This document shows positions 1-9,032 of a stretch of 64,000 bases of DNA, piece by piece (the first letter of the stretch is position 1; each line of letters starts with the position of its first letter). The DNA lies in assembly GCA_041908165.1 (NCBI GenBank), contig JAYRFV010000184.1:23482-87481 (forward strand). The letters run 5' to 3'. This DNA is from JACQZU01 sp041908165 (GTDB lineage Bacteria; Acidobacteriota; Holophagae; Holophagales; Holophagaceae). Both the position numbers and the translations under genes were made by a program. The notes beneath the pieces are model-generated. The model saw only the letters and a program-made list of their open reading frames with translations, did no database searches and was not told the origin of the DNA.

Positions 1-1967
1 TTGGGCAGCTGGGTCCAGGCGGTGGAGGCCCAGTTGGTGGTCTTCCAGACCAGGTTGTTGGTGGCGGTGTAGACCGTGTTGCCGGTGGCGTCGGCGAGTC
101 CGAGCACCAGCATGGTGTGGAACGGCGCGCCGGCAGGGTCGTTGCAGGTGCTGCCGGTGTAGATCCCCGAGGTGGCGCTCGACCAGGAGGGGCTGGACTG
201 GCCGCCGGTGGTGGTCTTCCTGGGCCGGGTGTTGTAGCTGGAGACCATCATCTTGTTGCCGTCGGTGGGGCTGATGACGGTGCCGAAACCGTCCCCGGTC
301 CCGGTGGGATCGTTCCAGATCCCCGAATTCTGCAGGCTGCCGCCGTCCTCGGCGCGGATCCGGCTGCTGAGGTCCTGCAGGCCGAGGGTGATGCGGTGGC
401 GCGAGTCGCTGGGCGTCGAGGCGGTGGTGGAACCGACGTGGTAGACGAGGTGCGAGGTGATGCCGCGGTTCCGGCGGTTGTCCACGAAGGTGAGGTCCAC
501 CGTGGCGTAGTCGTTGGGGTCGGTGGTGAAGGGCGGGGTGGCGCGGAGCGGGTCGCGGACCACGCAGAGGCCGCCGTCGTTGCCCAGGAACAGGGTCTTG
601 CTGCCGGTCTGGGACCAGGCGGAGGTGTGGAAGTCCGCGTGGGCATAGGGCAGGTTGGTGGAGTTCCAGCTGGTCATCTGCGCCCAGGTGCTGCCGCCGT
701 CCAGGCTGCGGTACAGGCTCAGGTTGGTGGCGATGAACACGTTGCTGGCGTTGGCCGGATCCACCGCGATGCAGTGGTTGTAGAAGGCCTGGTCGCCGTC
801 GCCGTCGTTGTTCCAGGGCTGGAAGAGGCCGCCGGTGGCGGTGGGTGCGGCCTGGAAGGTCCAGCTCTGGCCGCCGTTGCTGGACTTGAACACCCCCTGG
901 GCGAAGACCTGGGTGGTGCGGTTCTCGGCCATGGCATAGACGGCGGTGGCGCTGGCGGCGCTGCCGCGGGCGGTGGCGCGGCCGATGTTCTGGGCGGTGG
1001 CCAGGCCGTCCAGGGTGGCCACGGTGAAGGTGGTGCCGCCGTTGGTCGAGTACCAGAAGCTGCCGGCGCCGGTGCTGGCGGATTCCAGGGTGGCGACGAG
1101 GTTGCTGGTGGACGTGCCCACCGGCTGGATCGACCAGATGACCTCGTTGGTCGAGCTGCCGGTCAGGTTGACCTGGGTGAAGCTGGTGCCGCCGTTGGTG
1201 GAGCGCCAGACGCCCTTGTTGCCCCCCACCAGGATGGTGTTGGCGTCCAGAACCAGCAGGGCCATGACCCGGGTGGTGGCGCCGATGGCGCCCAGCTCGG
1301 TCCAGCTGGTTCCGCCGTTGGTGCTCTTGTAGAGGCCCTTGCCCTGGGCATCGACCTGGTCCCCCAGGGCCAGGAACAGGGTGTTCGGGTCGGCCGGGCT
1401 CATCGCCGCCGCACCGATCGAGCAGTTGCCCGTGGTCGTCGCCACCGGGAGGTTGTCCGAGACGCAAGTCCAGGTCCAGTCGGTGCTGGCGGCCAGGTCG
1501 GCGTTCGTGGTCTTCCAGAGGCCGCCGCCGGAGGTGGCGACGTAGACGATCTGGGGATTGGAGGGGTGGGTGAGGATGCCCTGGACCGACAGCCGGCCGG
1601 CGTCCACGTCCGGGTAGGACGGCGCCTCCCCGGAATAGACGCTGAACAGGCTCTTGGTGGGCCCCAGGTTCACCCAGGTGGAGGCGGTGCCTGGAATGGC
1701 GGGCAGTTCGCCCTTGTGGCCGGGCAGCGTGTGGGCCCAGCGCTCGAATTCGCGCCGGGCAGCACCCTGCTTCCACTCCAGGTATTCCGGGGTCGGATCA
1801 CCGCCGAACCAGGCGCGCTCCGCGTCCTTCCGCAGGCCCGGATCGTCCTTCACCGCCTGGACTTCGGGGGGTTTCGGGACGCGCTTCCGCGGGGCGGCGG
1901 CGGCGAGCGGGAGCAGCAGGGCCGCGCCGAGGGCCAGGGCCGACCATGACTGGGACCGATGCTTCAT
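1..1967 (-). CDS. Secreted sortilin/BNR-repeat (VPS10-like) protein, 3' end outside window
   Basis: The reading frame is open from an ATG at 1967 down to base 1, so about 655 residues of the N-terminal part are visible and the C-terminus is missing. A basic start followed by a leucine/alanine-rich core ending near AAAAP (about residues 8-25) is a clear signal peptide, and a GGGAGG ribosome site lies just upstream. The mature part repeats the BNR/Asp-box pattern (for example STNGGTSF and KSTNGGTSW), each following a hydrophobic strand and VYVAT- or LVGG-type turns. This is the layout of WD40/YVTN/BNR-like sortilin propellers, which are exported or surface proteins often carrying a C-terminal sorting domain. 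The exact role is unknown. A TACAAT at 2017-2012 could be the -10 element; no good -35 is seen. Confidence 0.85.
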   Translation of the reverse strand, partial: MKHRSQSWSALALGAALLLPLAAAAPRKRVPKPPEVQAVKDDPGLRKDAERAWFGGDPTPEYLEWKQGAARREFERWAHTLPGHKGELPAIPGTASTWVNLGPTKSLFSVYSGEAPSYPDVDAGRLSVQGILTHPSNPQIVYVATSGGGLWKTTNADLAASTDWTWTCVSDNLPVATTTGNCSIGAAAMSPADPNTLFLALGDQVDAQGKGLYKSTNGGTSWTELGAIGATTRVMALLVLDANTILVGGNKGVWRSTNGGTSFTQVNLTGSSTNEVIWSIQPVGTSTSNLVATLESASTGAGSFWYSTNGGTTFTVATLDGLATAQNIGRATARGSAASATAVYAMAENRTTQVFAQGVFKSSNGGQSWTFQAAPTATGGLFQPWNNDGDGDQAFYNHCIAVDPANASNVFIATNLSLYRSLDGGSTWAQMTSWNSTNLPYAHADFHTSAWSQTGSKTLFLGNDGGLCVVRDPLRATPPFTTDPNDYATVDLTFVDNRRNRGITSHLVYHVGSTTASTPSDSRHRITLGLQDLSSRIRAEDGGSLQNSGIWNDPTGTGDGFGTVISPTDGNKMMVSSYNTRPRKTTTGGQSSPSWSSATSGIYTGSTCNDPAGAPFHTMLVLGLADATGNTVYTATNNLVWKTTNWASTAWTQLP

Positions 1968-2100
1968 CCGAAACCTCCCGGCAGACTGCCTGATTGGGTG
2001 AGTGGATACCGATTGTACGCCCGGACGGACGACCGCGCTCGCTTCCGCACGAAGACCGTGCAGCCATTCCGGACCGCATCGTCCGGCGCGACGTGGCTCT

Positions 2101-2589
2101 TCAGTTCGGCCGTTCCTGGCCCTCCCGTGGCCGCGCGACCGGGAGCAGGTGGACCTGGATGGGGCCGGTGGCCGACCGCCGCGACCGGCCGCGGCCGCAC
2201 GCCACGGTGACGGTCCAGCCCTCGGGAGGGCCCTCCCGGGGCCAGACCGCGGTCCAGCGGTAGACGGCGGGTTCGGCGGGATCGGCGACGACCAGGGATC
2301 CGAGCCGCAGTTTCAGCGGCGCCGATGCGGGCCGTCCGGGCTCGGGAAGGCGGGCCTGCAGGCTGAAGTCCTCCTGCCGGATCTTGATGCCGGTGATCCG
2401 CACCAGCCCCCAGAGTTCGGGACGGGGCCGGCGGGCACCGGGCGGGAGCGGCTGTCCGGAACCGTGGTTGATCGAGGCTGAAATGAAGGTCAGGCCGGGC
2501 GCCTCCGCCGCCGGGGGCGGCTCCGACGACAGGACGCTGGCCGGCAGCAGCAGGGCCGCCAGGGCCCAGGCCGAAGGACGGGAAACCAT
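2101..2589 (-). CDS. Small secreted protein of unknown function
   Basis: 162 residues. The N-terminus MVSRPSAWALAALLLPASVLSS reads as a signal peptide cleaved near residue 22. The rest is a proline/arginine-rich, probably beta-sheet domain (segments such as LWGLVRITGIKI and YRWTAVWP) that I do not recognise. It lies between the BNR protein and the lipoprotein on the same strand, with short gaps, so it may belong to the same secreted-protein cluster. It has only two Cys: one near the C-terminal third (VTVACGRG) and none in a lipobox. Being a real gene is supported by the signal peptide and by the absence of a better frame; the function is open. Confidence 0.6.
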   Translation of the reverse strand: MVSRPSAWALAALLLPASVLSSEPPPAAEAPGLTFISASINHGSGQPLPPGARRPRPELWGLVRITGIKIRQEDFSLQARLPEPGRPASAPLKLRLGSLVVADPAEPAVYRWTAVWPREGPPEGWTVTVACGRGRSRRSATGPIQVHLLPVARPREGQERPN

Positions 2590-2637
2590 GCAGGCATGAT
2601 GCAGGTTCGGTGGACACCGGGCAACCCCTGGTTCGGA

Positions 2638-3234
2638 TCAGTTGGCGACGAGGGAACCGACGGAGATCTGGTTGGGGGAGGTGGACAGGTCGATGAGGGA
2701 GCCGTCGGCAAGCATCACCGAGCCCTTGGTGGCGGAGATGGTGATGGTGGTTCCAACGGGGACGGAGGTGCCGAGGTCGAGGGAGACCTTGGCGAGGGTC
2801 TGGTTGAGCGAGACGGCGGTGGCCGGGGTCGGGTTTTGGCCGGTCGCCTTGGATTTCTGGAAGATGCCGACCTGCAGGGTGTTGCCGCTGAGCTTTCGAG
2901 AGAGGATTTGGGGTGTGGAACCGAGGCTGAAGGCCACGTTCTGGGTGTAGGAGTCGGGGTTGGTCCAACTGGCGGACCCTGAAAGGGTGAGGATGAAGGC
3001 GACGCCATGGGCGGTGCCGGTGGCCGGACCGACCAGATCGAGGACCAGGCGGCTCTGGGTGGAGGTCGAATCGCGGACCAGCCGGTAATTGCCCGCCGTC
3101 GGGTTGGTGTAGGTGAGGGTGTCGGCGATGGTCTTCGGCGGCGGGGCGGGGGTGCCGCCGCCTCCCCCGCCGCCGCAGGCGAGGAGGGTGGCGAGGCCAA
3201 GGAGCGCGACAGCGGGCTGGATGAAACGGGTCAT
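2638..3234 (-). CDS. Lipoprotein with a cohesin-like beta domain
   Basis: 198 residues. A lipobox (LLAC at residues 17-20) is followed by a Gly tract and a Pro-rich linker, so this is an exported lipid-anchored protein. The remainder is threonine/serine-rich beta sheet with the order seen in cohesin-type domains: a long variable-bond strand, LQVGIFQKS in the middle, then LAKVSLDLGTSVPVGTTITI near the end. That resemblance is by eye only. It sits 9 bp downstream of the subtilase gene, whose C-terminus looks like a dockerin, on the same strand and probably in the same transcript. If both readings hold, this protein could tether the protease to the cell surface. It could equally be an unrelated beta-sandwich lipoprotein. 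Confidence 0.75.
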   Translation of the reverse strand: MTRFIQPAVALLGLATLLACGGGGGGGTPAPPPKTIADTLTYTNPTAGNYRLVRDSTSTQSRLVLDLVGPATGTAHGVAFILTLSGSASWTNPDSYTQNVAFSLGSTPQILSRKLSGNTLQVGIFQKSKATGQNPTPATAVSLNQTLAKVSLDLGTSVPVGTTITISATKGSVMLADGSLIDLSTSPNQISVGSLVAN

Positions 3235-3243
3235 GGGGTCTCC

Positions 3244-5826
3244 TCAGAATCCGGCCAGGAACAGCGTGAGGTCATCCTCGTCGACCTTGCCGTCGCCGTT
3301 GAGGTCGGCGGCCGAGGCGGTGGCCCAGTTGGAGCTGGCGGTGGTGGCGCCGTAGGCCTGGGCGAAGAAGGCGAGGTCGAGCATGTCGAGGCCGCCGCCG
3401 TTGAAATCGCGGGTGCGGACGGTGATGGTGGCGGAGTCGGACTTGCTGGTGTCGGCGGCGCTGGTGGCGGTGACCACGTAGCTGCCGGCGGTGCTCGCGG
3501 TGAAGGTGGTGCTGTTGGCGCTGAGGCTGGACAGGAAGCCCGCGCCGGTGCCGCTCCAGGTGACCGCGGTGTTGCCGGTCCCGGTCACGGCGGCGGTGAA
3601 GATCTGGCTGCCGCCCACCAGCAGCGTCACCGGCTTCGGCGACACCGTCACCACCACCGGCGTCACAGCGGTGACGGTGAGGGTCGCGGCGTTGCTGGGG
3701 GTGCTGCCGTTGGCATCGGTGACGACCACGGTGAACTGGGCGCCGTTGTCGCCGAGCACGGCGGCCGGCGTGGTGTAGGAACTGCTGTTGGCCCCGACGT
3801 CGGAGCCGTTCTTCTTCCACTGGTAGGAGAGGGTCCCGGCGGAGGCGGTCGCGGCCACGCTGAAGGTGGCGGTCTGGCCGACGTTGACCGCCTGGCTGGC
3901 CGGATGCGTGGTGATCGACGGGCCGGTCGGCGGGCTGGCCAGGCTGCTGGTCAGGTCCACCACCCCCCAGCCCCAGTTCTTGTTCCAGGTCCCGAAGGTG
4001 GTGAAGGCGCTGGTGCCCTGGGAGTTGGTCCTGAAGTAGTTGAGCATGTCGGCGTAGGTCCAGGCCGGGTGGATCTCCTTGAGCAGGGCCACCGCGCCGG
4101 CGAGGGTCGGCGAGGACATGCTGGTGCCCTGCATGTAGGCGTAGGTCTGGCTGCCGGTGAGGGGGAGCTGGCTGGCGGAGGGGGAGGTCGCGGCCGAGCG
4201 CGCGGAGAGCACGTTGGAACCGCCGGCGGTGACGTCGGGCTTCTGCCGGCCGTCGCGGGTGGGGCCGACGGAGCTGAAGGGGGCGATGGCGTCCTGCGTG
4301 TAGCCGACGTAGTGGTAGGTCGATCCGTTGGACGCCTGCCAGGAGTACCGGGAGACGTAGGCCGCGACGGCGATGATGTTGTTGCCGCAGGCCTCGTTGC
4401 CCAGGGTGGTGTCCTTGTCGGGGGTCGCGAAGACCGCGTCGATCTGGTCCGCGCCGCCCTGGTACCACATCCAGCCGTCGACCCGGGTGGAGCCGGAGGC
4501 GGTCCTGAATTCGAGGGTCCAGGCGCCCGGGCGGATCTCCTTGCCGTCGCCGTTGGCGTATTCGCCGATCTCCAGGTACATGGACTTGACCGCGGGGTTG
4601 GTCGTCTCCGCGGCGGAGTGGTTCTCGAGGTAGTACCCGGTCCCGTCCGGGAGGGCGCCCGTGACCGGGCTGGCGGAGGGGGCGATCCAGCCGGTGCTGC
4701 CGCCGCCCGGGTTGGTGATCCGGATGCTGACCTCGGCCGCCGCATCGGCGTAGAGGTCGAAGACGATCGTGTCGTAGGTCGAGGCCGCCACCGTGTAGGC
4801 GGGGACGGTGACCGGCACCGAGACGCCTGCAACCGTGGCGGTGGCGCTGCCGTGGTGGCCGTCGTTCGCGTTGTTCCCGGCGGAGCGGACCACGATCAGG
4901 CTGCCGTTGGAGGCCGCCACCAGGTCGTCGATGGCCTTCGCCTCGGGATCGGTGCCGTCGTGGGGGCCCGATTCCGAACCCAGGCTGAGGTTGACGACGA
5001 TCGGCTTGCCCAGGGCCTTGGCCTGCTCGTTGAGCCAGACCAGGCCGTTCAGGATGTCCGTGGAGCTGAAGGTGGTCTTGACGAAGAGGATGTTGGCGCC
5101 CTTGGCGGAGCCGGCCCGCGTCTCGTAGGCGGCGTCGTAGCCCGCCACCGAGCCGGCCACGTGGGTGCCGTGGCCGTTGCTGTCGATCTCGGTGCAGGTT
5201 CCCGCGGTGATGTCGGCGTCGGTCCAGCGGCGGCCCTTGGTGGAGGTGAAGGAGCCGACCGAGAAGGGGACGTGGGCCACGGTCTGGTCCCAGAGGTACT
5301 TGATCCGGGAGGCCCCGCCGACGAGGCCGCCGGCCCGGAAGGCCGGGTGGTTGACATCGATCCCGGTGTCGATCACCCCGACCAGGACGTTGCTGCCCGT
5401 GTAGCCGGCCCCCCAGGGCACCGAGGTCTTCATCTTCGGGGCGTTGATGTCGTTGTGGAGGCGCTTCAGGTGGGCCAGCTGGACCTGGCGGATGGTCATC
5501 GACTGTTCCAGCGCCTCCAGGGCGGACAGTGGAACCTCCGCGGTGACGACGGTCGGCGTCACCACCGTGTAGGGGATGCGGAGGCGGTCGAGGGTCTCGG
5601 TGGACACCAGGGAGATCGTCGTGGGAACCACGTAGCGGTCGTCGGTCCGCCGGACCATCGACAGGGAGCGCGGCCGGGCGGCATCCTCGGCGAGCTTCTG
5701 GCTGAAGGCGGCGCCGCCGCCTGCCCAGCCCTGCTTGAGCTGCCTGAGGCGCGGGTCGAGCTGGCCCGCCAGCAGCCCAAGGGGTGCGAGGAGGGACAGG
5801 GCGATCAGGGTTCTTCGGAGGTTCAT
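3244..5826 (-). CDS. Secreted S8 subtilisin-like protease with two Ig-like domains and a dockerin-like C-terminus
   Basis: 860 residues. Signal peptide about 1-20, a pro-region to about 135, then the S8 catalytic domain with the full triad: Asp153 (GVIDTGID), His219 (GHGTHVAG) and Ser569 (GTSMSSP). The oxyanion Asn is N318 (SAGNN). About 200 residues between His and Ser form an inserted beta region (about 325-490), as in PA-insert or lactocepin-like subtilases. Two Ig-like/BIG-type domains follow (about 637-718 and 723-804). The last 55 residues hold two F-hand-like loops: a degenerate DFNGGG loop and a canonical DLNGDGKVDEDD loop, the layout of a type I dockerin. It is expected to be exported and to degrade proteins outside the cell. 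It starts the transcript shared with the downstream lipoprotein. Confidence 0.93.
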   Translation of the reverse strand: MNLRRTLIALSLLAPLGLLAGQLDPRLRQLKQGWAGGGAAFSQKLAEDAARPRSLSMVRRTDDRYVVPTTISLVSTETLDRLRIPYTVVTPTVVTAEVPLSALEALEQSMTIRQVQLAHLKRLHNDINAPKMKTSVPWGAGYTGSNVLVGVIDTGIDVNHPAFRAGGLVGGASRIKYLWDQTVAHVPFSVGSFTSTKGRRWTDADITAGTCTEIDSNGHGTHVAGSVAGYDAAYETRAGSAKGANILFVKTTFSSTDILNGLVWLNEQAKALGKPIVVNLSLGSESGPHDGTDPEAKAIDDLVAASNGSLIVVRSAGNNANDGHHGSATATVAGVSVPVTVPAYTVAASTYDTIVFDLYADAAAEVSIRITNPGGGSTGWIAPSASPVTGALPDGTGYYLENHSAAETTNPAVKSMYLEIGEYANGDGKEIRPGAWTLEFRTASGSTRVDGWMWYQGGADQIDAVFATPDKDTTLGNEACGNNIIAVAAYVSRYSWQASNGSTYHYVGYTQDAIAPFSSVGPTRDGRQKPDVTAGGSNVLSARSAATSPSASQLPLTGSQTYAYMQGTSMSSPTLAGAVALLKEIHPAWTYADMLNYFRTNSQGTSAFTTFGTWNKNWGWGVVDLTSSLASPPTGPSITTHPASQAVNVGQTATFSVAATASAGTLSYQWKKNGSDVGANSSSYTTPAAVLGDNGAQFTVVVTDANGSTPSNAATLTVTAVTPVVVTVSPKPVTLLVGGSQIFTAAVTGTGNTAVTWSGTGAGFLSSLSANSTTFTASTAGSYVVTATSAADTSKSDSATITVRTRDFNGGGLDMLDLAFFAQAYGATTASSNWATASAADLNGDGKVDEDDLTLFLAGF

Positions 5827-5944
5827 GGCAGGCCTCGCAGGGTGGATCCCGTTCGGGGGGCTCCCCAGTGTAATTCCTGACTTTGTCCTTACATCCTGAC
5901 AATCCCTTAACCTCGGCCCGCACCGTTGAGGCCCGCAAGGTTCG

Positions 5945-5973
5945 TTGACCCTTCACGCTTCCTTCCCTATTCT
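5945..5973 (+). promoter_or_regulatory. Candidate sigma-70 promoter for the XPB helicase gene
   Basis: TTGACC (5945-5950) and TATTCT (5968-5973) are spaced by exactly 17 bp in an otherwise GC-rich divergent gap. Transcription would start near 5980, downstream of the upstream-most TTG at 5926 and just ahead of the GTG at 5998. This supports the GTG as the real start. It would give a leader of only about 18 bases with a weak AAAGGT ribosome site. Confidence 0.55.
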
Positions 5974-5997
5974 CAAAGGTTTGGGCCCAACCACGCC

Positions 5998-7752
5998 GTG
6001 ATCGCGCTCCGTCCCGACAATCCCCTGATCGTGCAGAGCGACCGCACGCTGCTGCTAGAGGTGGCCCATCCCGCCTTCGAGCAGGTGCGCGACGAGCTGT
6101 CGCGGTTCGCGGAACTGGTCAAGAGCCCCGAGCACATCCACACCTTCCGCATCACCCCGCTGTCGCTGTGGAACGCCTCGGCCTCGGGGGTGTCCTGCGA
6201 CGACATGATCGACACCCTCCACCGCTGGTCCAAGTACCCGGTTCCGCAGAACCTGGTGCAGGAGATCCAGGACCACGGCACCCGCTACGGCAAGCTCAAG
6301 CTGGTGCGCCGCGGCGAGCGGCTGGCGCTGGAGATGGACGACCGGGGCCTATTCTGGGAGCTGGAGAACCAGCGCAGCCTGCAGGGCCTGCTGGCCGAGC
6401 CCTACCCCGACGAGCGCGGCATCTACCTGCAGGACGGCATGCGCGGCGAGGCCAAGCTGCAGCTGATCCGGCTCGGCCACCCGGTGCAGGACATGGCCGG
6501 CTACAAGCCCGGCGACCCGCTGCCCTTCGAGCTGGCGCCGACCCTTCTCGCCAGCGGCCGGCCCTTCGGACTGCGCGCCTACCAGCAGGCGGCGGCGGAC
6601 GTCTTCCACGCCGGCGGCGGGCCCGAGGGCGGCGCCGGCGTGCTGGTGCTGCCCTGCGGCGCCGGCAAGACCGTCATCGGCATCGCCTGCATGGCCAAGC
6701 TGCAGACCCACACGCTGGTGCTCACCACCAACGGCACCGCGGTGAAGCAGTGGAAGCAGGAGCTGCTCGACAAGACCGGCCTGGCCGAGGAGCAGATCGG
6801 CCTCTACACCGGCGACGCCAAGGAGATCCGGCCGGTGACCATCGCCACCTACCAGATCCTCACCTACCGCAAGAGCAAGGAAGGACCCTTCGAGCACTTC
6901 AAGCTCTTCGAGGCGGCCAACTGGGGGCTGGTGATCTACGACGAAGTGCACATGCTGCCGGCGCCGGTGTTCCGGGCGGTGGCCGAGCTCCAGGCCAAGC
7001 GGCGCCTGGGCCTCACCGCCACCCTGGTGCGGGAGGACAACAAGGAGGAGGACGTCTTCTCCCTGATCGGGCCCAAGCGGGTGGACGTGCCCTGGAAGAC
7101 CCTCGAGAAGGAGGGCTTCATCGCCACCGCCCACTGCCTGGAGATCCGCATCCCGCTGCCCTCCGACGAGCGCATGGGCTACGCCGTGGCGGACCAGCGC
7201 CAGCGCTTCCGCCTGGCCAGCGAGAACAGCCTGAAGCTGGCGGTGGTCGACGAGCTGCTGGCCGGCCATCCCAAGGACAGCGTCCTGGTCATCGGCCAGT
7301 ACCTCGACCAGCTGCGGATCCTGGGCGACCGCCTCAAGGCGCCGGTGCTCACCGGCCAGACCCCGGAGCGCGAGCGCGAGGAACTGTACCGGCAGTTCCG
7401 CGCCGGCGAGCTGCGGGTGCTGATCGTCAGCAAGGTGGCCAACTTCGCCATCGACCTGCCGGACGCCAGCGTCGCCATCCAGGTCAGCGGCACCTTCGGC
7501 TCGCGCCAGGAGGAGGCCCAGCGCCTGGGCCGGATCCTGCGTCCCAAGGGGGACCGCAACATCTCCTACTTCTATTCCCTGATCAGCCGCGACACCACCG
7601 AGCAGGAGTTCGCCCGCAACCGCCAGCTCTTCCTCACCGAGCAGGGCTACCGCTACCTGATCGAGAGCCGCCACTTCCTCGAGGACCGCAGCCTCAGCGA
7701 ACCCACCGTCTGGAAGGGCCTGCTGGAGGAGACCGGGGCTACTGAGGCTTGA
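5998..7752 (+). CDS. XPB/Rad25-type DNA helicase (SF2)
   Basis: 584 residues from the GTG start, which puts the protein N-terminus at IALRPDNPLIVQSD, matching where bacterial XPB proteins normally begin. The N-terminal third is the helicase-C-like damage-recognition domain of XPB (LWNASASGVS region). SF2 motifs are present: Walker A GAGKT at 221-225, DEVH at 315-318, TATLVRED with the XPB-specific RED triad at 345-347, and motif VI near QEEAQRLGRILRP. XPB is a 3'-5' ATP-dependent DNA translocase; in bacteria it is linked to nucleotide excision repair, sometimes with Bax1-like nucleases. No such nuclease is next to it here. It converges on the PAAR gene and overlaps it by 14 bp. Confidence 0.93.
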   Translation: MIALRPDNPLIVQSDRTLLLEVAHPAFEQVRDELSRFAELVKSPEHIHTFRITPLSLWNASASGVSCDDMIDTLHRWSKYPVPQNLVQEIQDHGTRYGKLKLVRRGERLALEMDDRGLFWELENQRSLQGLLAEPYPDERGIYLQDGMRGEAKLQLIRLGHPVQDMAGYKPGDPLPFELAPTLLASGRPFGLRAYQQAAADVFHAGGGPEGGAGVLVLPCGAGKTVIGIACMAKLQTHTLVLTTNGTAVKQWKQELLDKTGLAEEQIGLYTGDAKEIRPVTIATYQILTYRKSKEGPFEHFKLFEAANWGLVIYDEVHMLPAPVFRAVAELQAKRRLGLTATLVREDNKEEDVFSLIGPKRVDVPWKTLEKEGFIATAHCLEIRIPLPSDERMGYAVADQRQRFRLASENSLKLAVVDELLAGHPKDSVLVIGQYLDQLRILGDRLKAPVLTGQTPEREREELYRQFRAGELRVLIVSKVANFAIDLPDASVAIQVSGTFGSRQEEAQRLGRILRPKGDRNISYFYSLISRDTTEQEFARNRQLFLTEQGYRYLIESRHFLEDRSLSEPTVWKGLLEETGATEA

Positions 7753-8971
7753 ACCGCAAATCCAGGTCGACTTCGGCCCGGTCGGCCTGGAGACGGTCCT
7801 CCCGGTACTCGGAGACCTCGGTGGTGCCCTTGACCGTGCGCTGCTCCTCCCTCCGGCTGGCAGTGTAGTCGGCCCGTGAAAGTTGGAACCCTTTGGTCCG
7901 TTCCGGGGGCGACTTGATCGCCGCCGAGAATTCCAGGCGCTTGCTGCCCGGGAAGCTCAAGGGGATCCCCCTGGCCTCGAAGGACCACTGCTTGGATTCG
8001 CGGACTCCGGGCGTCGAACGCTCCGCCTTCAGGGTCACGGCCAAGGTCTCGATGGCGGTCCGGGCGGCGTTGAAGGTTCCCTGCAAAAGGACCCGCGACG
8101 GGTAGTTCTTTCCGAAGTAGTAGTCCGAAGTGAACTCAGCCGAGAAGGCCTGGCCCTTCACGCCGACGGGGATGCCTTCCTTGATCAGGTAGGGTCCGGA
8201 ACGAGAAGGTTGATTGACCTTGGACTGGGCTGGCGCCCAGGGAACCGAATGGTTGACCACGGTGGGGCCGTTGACCTGAAGGGACAGGTTGAGTTTCAGG
8301 GTTTCCGCGGCCCCTGCCGCCTCAGGTGTCGGGACGGGGTCGCGGATGAGCTTCCCGTAGCCCCCGCAATGCAGGGTCCGGTCGCCAAAGCGGGCGGCCG
8401 GCCGGCCGTCGATCAGCACATCCGGATCACCTTCTAGGATGGTGAAGGTGTTCGAATTGCAGCACCTGGCGTGCGTACCCGGGTCTCCCTTGCGAGCGGC
8501 GGGCCGCCCTCGGACCTGGACCTGGCTGCTGCCGGAGGTGACCGGACCGATGGTCCGGTGGGGGCATGATAGACAGCCGTGTACGTCAGCCGGGCAGGTC
8601 GCCTGGTCGCCGACCCCGGCGTAGTTCAACGGCGAGACCGCGACGACCTGGAAGCTCCTGCTGAACTCCTCGCCGTCCACCTTGACGTGCAGGGTGATGG
8701 TGTTGGTCCCGGCGGCGCTGAAGACCGGCCGGCTGGTGGCGCCAGTGTCCGGCTTGAAGGTCCCGGTGCCGCGCCAGTGGACCTTGTCTGAATAGTCCTT
8801 GCCCTTCACCGTAAGCCGGGCGCCGAACACCCATCCTTCGGTAAAGACCTTGGGACTCGGGCCGGCCGGATGCTTCAACTCGAGCACGACCTCCGACGGC
8901 TTGACCTTCGCCTGCAACGGAGCGTGCAGGAAGGGCAACACCAGACCGAGAAGCAAGACCGGAACCCGCAT
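7739..8971 (-). CDS. PAAR-domain protein with a signal peptide
   Basis: 410 residues. The N-terminus MRVPVLLLGLVLPFLHAPLQA is a signal peptide. An Ig-like beta domain (about 25-110) is followed by a PAAR/DUF4150-like domain at about 119-210 (VGDQAT, GRPAARKGD, ILEGDPDVLIDGRPAARFGD) with several Cys and His. The remaining 200 residues are a beta-rich region of unknown type ending in charged strands. PAAR domains normally cap VgrG spikes of type VI secretion systems and are not exported by Sec. No vgrG or tss gene is nearby, so a cell-envelope role is more likely than a spike tip. It is tail-to-tail with the helicase and runs towards it. Confidence 0.8.
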   Translation of the reverse strand: MRVPVLLLGLVLPFLHAPLQAKVKPSEVVLELKHPAGPSPKVFTEGWVFGARLTVKGKDYSDKVHWRGTGTFKPDTGATSRPVFSAAGTNTITLHVKVDGEEFSRSFQVVAVSPLNYAGVGDQATCPADVHGCLSCPHRTIGPVTSGSSQVQVRGRPAARKGDPGTHARCCNSNTFTILEGDPDVLIDGRPAARFGDRTLHCGGYGKLIRDPVPTPEAAGAAETLKLNLSLQVNGPTVVNHSVPWAPAQSKVNQPSRSGPYLIKEGIPVGVKGQAFSAEFTSDYYFGKNYPSRVLLQGTFNAARTAIETLAVTLKAERSTPGVRESKQWSFEARGIPLSFPGSKRLEFSAAIKSPPERTKGFQLSRADYTASRREEQRTVKGTTEVSEYREDRLQADRAEVDLDLRFKPQ

Positions 8972-9032
8972 GGCGAAGCCCCCTGCACGGGAAAGCCCTT
9001 GTACTACCCCTGTAGAGGGCGCAAGACGCGCC

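Noticed and set aside
3007..5880. A 957-residue frame on the plus strand
   Set aside because: Antisense to the subtilase; Gly/Ala/Arg-rich with no motif or signal, a product of high GC.
5926..5997. The first 24 codons of the helicase frame
   Set aside because: They begin with TTG without a ribosome site and contain the likely promoter.
7739..8971. A type VI secretion locus
   Set aside because: Only a PAAR domain is present; no VgrG, Hcp or Tss gene nearby.
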